Notes under the pieces: model-generated | Databases searched by the model: none | Seen by the model: only the letters and a program-made list of their open reading frames with translations | What the model was told of the DNA's origin: nothing | Position numbers and translations under genes: made by a program | DNA from: Deroplatys truncata | Lineage: Eukaryota; Arthropoda; Insecta; Mantodea; Mantidae | Assembly: GCA_030765065.1 (NCBI GenBank) | Contig: CM060990.1 | Span: 217,783,290-217,847,289, forward strand | Direction: 5' to 3' | DNA length: 64,000 nucleotides | In this document: one piece after another, positions 59,501 to 64,000 of the stretch | Numbering within the stretch: position 1 is the first letter of the stretch | Layout of the letters: every line of letters begins with the position of its first letter

Positions 59501-61055
59501 AGAGAAAGTAATGTGAATGTGTCACATCAGATTTTTCATTTAGGACTGTATTATTTACTTACTTCTTACATAGTTTAAAAACTAAATGGAGTTTCAGATT
59601 TTATGCGAGTATAAAGTCACACAAGCCTTAGAAATTGGAAATTATACTACAGTATGCGTAATAAACATTGCGCTTTTCTGAGAGAGAAAAAAAAAGTTAT
59701 GCTCGGGATACAAACCTCGATAGGCCTCATTACTACGTATCTGCTTACAACCGCTCGGCTGTCAGCGCATATTTGGTGACGGACTCAATATGAAAAGTGA
59801 CAACAGACCGAAGCTAAAACGTACACGTCCCGAGACAGCATTCTGAACCGGTCACGGAAACGATTTGGACTTCGACAAATATACGCTTCGATAGTCATTC
59901 GATAGCTCATTTTATTTTTTTTCTTAGGGTGTACAGAAGGCTCAAAATGTTTTCCGGTGGAACAGGGGGTGTAGAGGAAGAGGGGGGGGGAGGAATGTCT
60001 TCTATTAGTCATGCCTGGCTATAGCCGACAGCAAGTGCCGGTATCGCCTCAAAGGTCGCATTTACTTTTGCCTATGCTCGTATAATTCAGCGACCTGGCT
60101 AAAGGAAAGAAGACGAAACTAAATACTTCTCTCTTTACTAGATCTAACCAAAACGAAATAAATTAAAATTTTCTTTACATAATGTTTTAAAAGTAAATAT
60201 TGCACTATTAATGCGGGTGCTACAGAAGATTAAATTATCCAGTAATTTTCTTCAGAAACAAGGTGCACATAATGCATATCTTGTTTTTAACGTTTGTTGC
60301 TAATAATAATAATTAATAATAGTTTCGTAATTACCACACAGTGGACTGCTCTACACGAACCCGACAGCAGAGGATGTTTATTATATTGAATATGTTTGTT
60401 TTGCTTAATCTTCATAGAGATTGATCACAAGATTTAGCGCTAAGTGTAGTTCCATACAGATGGCGCGTTCTATTCTGATAACATTCAAGTAACGTTTTAA
60501 AAATACGAAAGCAAAACTAATATTAATGTCAAACTATTGAAGCAGCTTAAGCAGAATTAAGCGCAACATTCAATTTTCTTCAAAATGAGATTTAATTTGC
60601 CCTTGTTACTGAAAAACGAATATACATTGTTTTATTTTAAACATAATTCCCCCTTCACACGCTTACAAGACAAAGAAAGACAAACCGTGCTAACAGTATA
60701 GTGGACGTAGAGTAAAAACAGCTATTGTATCTAAAAGGAGAAAATGTGAATAGATAAGAGGAAACAACGTTTAGGGCAAAATCTACTTTCTGTTATCACT
60801 ATTTTATTCTGTTTGGATAACATATCAGCTAAATTTTCAAAATAGCGACACGAAAGTGTTAATGCAAAACTGCTGATGTGCTTTTGTTGCAATTGGTTTC
60901 TCATTTTTAAAGCGCTCTATTCTGAAAATCCAATTGCTTTCAAATTAAAAATCTGAAGGGAAAAAGAAAGTTCGAAAATAACATACGTTGTTAGACTTCG
61001 ATACCTTGTATTATGATTCACGTTCTGAATTCTTAAAATGCTTCTCTTCCTTGTA
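59501..61055. other. Spacer with a minus-strand tRNA-like block
   Basis: A tRNA-like block is read on minus at about 59768-59698 (GCCGAGCGGTTGTAAGCAG, then GAGGTTTGTATCCCGAGCA). Otherwise AT-rich with no assigned feature. Confidence 0.35.
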
Positions 61056-61059
61056 TGGA

Positions 61060-61618
61060 ATAGAATGTATAACGGAGGGACTCAGCACAGATTCAGTGAA
61101 TGAGGATATTGCGCCTGTGCTCTTCGAGGGGCGCCCCCGGAAGGGCGGGAGGGACGAGGTGACGCACACCGGGAGGCCGAACCAGGAGTGACGGCAGAGC
61201 AATGGCAGGATCCCTACAGTTTCCAGATTGAGATGCCCCAACAGACGGGCAGCAAACCGGGGACCCCGCCCCACCGTGTGTCCAACGCCCCCAAGGGGCG
61301 GTCTGTATACCCCGGCAACCAACCGAAGACACGGACGGATAAGGTTCCACATAGAGCATCCTTTTCCCCTGCCACGCCGCACCGGAATACCACCGTCGAC
61401 ACTTCCAACACTGAAGCAGGCCTAACGTGGTTAAAGATGAATGAAATGAGGAATGGAACGAAACTGAGGGACAGGAAATTCGGGGGCTGAGAGGAACCAC
61501 TCCATTCACCTGACTACCTGGGAAAACTGTTGAAAAAGCCCATGGGTCAGAGTGGGCGGACGCCGGGAAGCGAACTAGGACCTCCCAAATAAGAGTTACC
61601 GCGGCGCCACCTGGACAG
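61060..61618 (-). mobile_element. Long tRNA-derived SINE, copy 3 (subfamily II)
   Basis: Aligns with copies 1 and 2 in the outer thirds (GCATCCTTTTCCCCTGCC, GACAGGAAATTCGGGGGCTG, CCCATGGGTCAG). It carries a different central block shared only with copy 4 (CCAACGCCCCCAAGGGG, ATACCCCGGCAACCAACCGA). The tRNA head at 61618-61555 is diverged. No target duplication found. The 182-codon minus-strand frame is a by-product. Confidence 0.8.
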
Positions 61619-61944
61619 AACCTTGAAGATCCGTAGTTCAAATTCCGGCTATGGCATTGAATTTCGGCATGATTCTACCTTTCCAAACTTGTCCTACACA
61701 CGGCTTGTGACGTCTTGTTAATTGAGATGAACTGTCATTACACCCTCACAAACTTTGTTGCAAGTATAAGAAGAATGCAGGAGGTAAAATGATAGTCAAA
61801 TTTTTATGTGGTGCCTTTGAAACTCCACGCTCTTTGCATTACCACGAAAAAATCTAATGCATTGCATCCTACAAATTATTTTTACTAAATCTCACTTTTC
61901 TATCTACTGCTTGATAATCCAGACAAGCTTTCAATTCACGTTTA

Positions 61945-62035
61945 GTACATCTCTGTGGTGTGGGGGTCTGCCTCACATTTCAGGAGTTCCCAAGTTCGAA
62001 TCTCGGTTACAGTGAGTTACCTGGATAACATTTTT
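61945..62035 (+). repeat. tRNA-like (SINE-head) sequence
   Basis: A-box-like GTGGTGTGGGGGTCTGCC and B-box-like AAGTTCGAATCTCGG, followed by a T run at 62031. Confidence 0.45.
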
Positions 62036-62289
62036 TTTCCAGGGTTTCTTCCTATCCTGAAAAGATGAATGTTGGGTAACTAAACTTTAGGGACATCAGG
62101 TTCATTTGAGCATCATTTTGACCATTTCGTTTATTCACCGCCCGTAATGGCCTACCCGGTTAAAGAACGTTATTTAAATGCGAAAATAAAAAGTTCACAT
62201 TCACACATTTCGTTGTAGGTATAAGTAGAACACATTACGCTAAAGCGATAGCCAAACCCCTTAGGGCTGATCGCTACATGATAGCTTTG

Positions 62290-62812
62290 GATTGAATTGG
62301 CTACGGAGGGGACTCGGCACTGATCCACATAAAGGATATTGCCCCTACGCCACACAAGGGGGCGTCTCCGGGAGGAAGGCCGAGGCGAGAGGAAACACCG
62401 GGCGGCCAGAACCAGGAGTGATGGCACAGGAATGGCAGGGTCCCTAATTTTCCAGATGGAGACTCCCCGTCAGACGGACAGACAGACCGGAGAACCCATC
62501 CACCGCACAGAGGAGGGTCCAACGCCCCTCAAGGGGGTTCAGATACCCCGGCAGCCAGCCGAAAGCCGAGGGATAGTGTCGGCAAGAGCATTCTTTTCCC
62601 CTGCCACTCTGCACCGAAACACAAACGTCGACACTTCCAACCCTGAAAGAGACCAGCGGATAAAAGATAATGGAGAGACAGGAAATTCGGGATCTGAAAA
62701 TCCTTCCCAGCATTTGCCTGGCGACCCGGCAAAAATCCCGAAAAACCCCATGGGTCAGGAAGGTCTGCCATGGGAATCAAAACCACGACCTCCCGAATGC
62801 GGGCCATAGACG
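62290..62812 (-). mobile_element. Long tRNA-derived SINE, copy 4 (subfamily II, 5'-truncated)
   Basis: Perfect 11-bp duplication TGATAGCTTTG at 62279-62289 and 62813-62823. The right end stops inside the tRNA-like head, so the A-box half is missing, as expected of incomplete reverse transcription. The central block is that of copy 3. Confidence 0.88.
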
Positions 62813-62899
62813 TGATAGCTTTGAAATTCTGTTCTCTTTGTATGAACACGAAGAAGAAACAGCGATTTGCAGTTGAGGGAAGTATAGGTAAAGTATTTG

Positions 62900-63307
62900 A
62901 AAATTCATACTAATAACAGAGTATTTCAGAACAGTATAACACCATACAAATGCTATTCGACATAAATTGCGTACTTTAAAAAGATCTAAACTTGCAGTGC
63001 AGTAAGAAGTTTCTCTTACGGTTTACTGATTATCAAGTCATTCACAACGAATACTAATTTACAGGCCATTCCTAGAAAATTAAAGACATACATTTTATTT
63101 ATCATGAAAATAGTCCAAACACATCTATTTTAATCAAAATCGCTGGAGCCATTTTTGAAATAAAAGTTTCGAAAAATGTCCAATGTAAAGGGTATTTTGT
63201 AGTGGCGCGATTTTCTTAAATCTTCGTGTCGCATCCTTGGAAGATGTTGAAACACTAAGTTTGGTTTTTATCCAACTTTTTGTTTTTGAATTATGCTGTT
63301 CACGGAT

Positions 63308-63340
<33 letters not shown>

Positions 63341-63720
63341 TGGACCTTTTTATAAAAATACATACTTTGGTTTCAGGGAGTCTAAAACGTGATTGCTGGT
63401 GAAATTACGACATTGAATTTCTGGGTGGAATAAAATATTTCGTCTACTTACTGCAAGTGCGTAGTAGGGAAAGTAAAAATGCTTTCTTTGTATTCAGGGT
63501 ATCTCAAAACGTGTATTTTCGGCGAATCTTATTGAACTTTTGTGTGGAATACAATACTTCCTCTACTTACTGTAACTACGTAGTAGAGAAAGTAAAAATG
63601 CTTTCTTTGGATTCAGGGGTCTCAAAACATACTTCACGTAAATCTCGTTATTGAATTTGTAGGTGGAATAAAATACTTTCCGTGCTTATTATAGGTTAGT
63701 AGTAGACACAGTAAAAAGGG
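62900..63720 (-). repeat. Repeat family R, copy F (reverse)
   Basis: Complement of the R blocks: ATGTAAAGGGTATTTTGTAG and AATCTTCGTGTCGCATCC at 63183-63237, ATTATGCTGTTCACG at 63291, then a (CA)n run. A sub-repeat of about 120 bp ending AGTAGRGAAAGTAAAAATGC follows, present two to three times at 63360-63700. Confidence 0.6.
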
Positions 63721-64000
63721 ATGTGGTTTGCCGTTTCGGCATCTTGCATGCAACCAAATAGGGAAAAGTGTAGCTTAGACTAACTTCAAATAATTTCTGG
63801 CCTAAATTGTCACGATTAAGGTAAAGTGCACCGAAAAATCATACTTTATATGGATATTATGATGAATAAAGAGTAGGTATAAGCTAAGGCACCTGGCATA
63901 ATCTCTCAATAAGACACCCACTTTCCTCACCCGGCCTACAAATACGTGGCACGGAAAACATTGGAGCCGTCTGTACATATTGAAATAGGAATATGATGTA

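Noticed and set aside
61093-61641. 182-codon minus-strand frame
   Set aside because: Runs through SINE copy 3 including the tRNA-like head; a by-product of GC-rich SINE sequence.

Overview
The window looks like TE-rich, AT-rich animal nuclear DNA, most probably from an insect. The reasons are tRNA-headed SINEs, Tc1/mariner-class transposons with arthropod-type transposases, non-LTR retrotransposon fragments, many microsatellites and a Polinton. I found no host protein-coding gene I can defend. Almost every recognisable piece is a mobile element, and many sit inside each other.

Layout. 0-7.8 kb: a long ACAT microsatellite, a decayed LINE on the minus strand with readable reverse-transcriptase motifs, a second LINE scrap, two copies of an unusually long (about 560 bp) tRNA-derived SINE with perfect target-site duplications, and a different SINE with an ATT/ATC tail. 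7.86-9.30 kb: a long inverted repeat holding two further MITEs. 9.5-12.7 kb: interspersed repeats, including three copies of a middle-repetitive family (here 'R') that returns at 20.9-21.7, 58.2-59.5 and 62.9-63.7 kb. 15-16 kb: a decayed mariner/IS630-type transposase. 17.5-18.5 kb: a Tc1-like remnant invaded by a 469-bp retroposed segment.

23.4-49.1 kb is the main nest. An old LINE (pieces at 23.4-23.76, 46.19-46.26 and 48.63-49.1 kb) was hit by a 22.4-kb Polinton (23,771-46,186). The Polinton has 6-bp target duplications (AACATT) and terminal inverted repeats of about 0.67-0.78 kb. The same LINE was also hit by a Tc1-like element (46,259-48,628, TA duplications, clear TIRs), which was itself invaded by a 1.0-kb LINE derivative (12-bp duplication). 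A 4.2-kb LTR retrotransposon sits inside the Polinton left arm. The Polinton carries the usual set: protein-primed DNA polymerase B, integrase with a chromodomain-like tail, A32/FtsK-like packaging ATPase, adenain-like protease, major capsid (hexon-like) and penton-like proteins. It also has a small protein with a PLA2-like motif, a phage-fibre-like coiled-coil protein, and two sets of short exon-like segments behind inward-facing TATA boxes, one in each arm. It is a fossil with roughly ten breaks, though several genes still read through.

49-64 kb: a second, gag-bearing LTR retrotransposon (50,368-55,725, 4-bp duplication ATAC), more R-family and tRNA-like repeats, and two SINE copies of a second subfamily. 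The remaining stretches are AT-rich with nothing I recognise.
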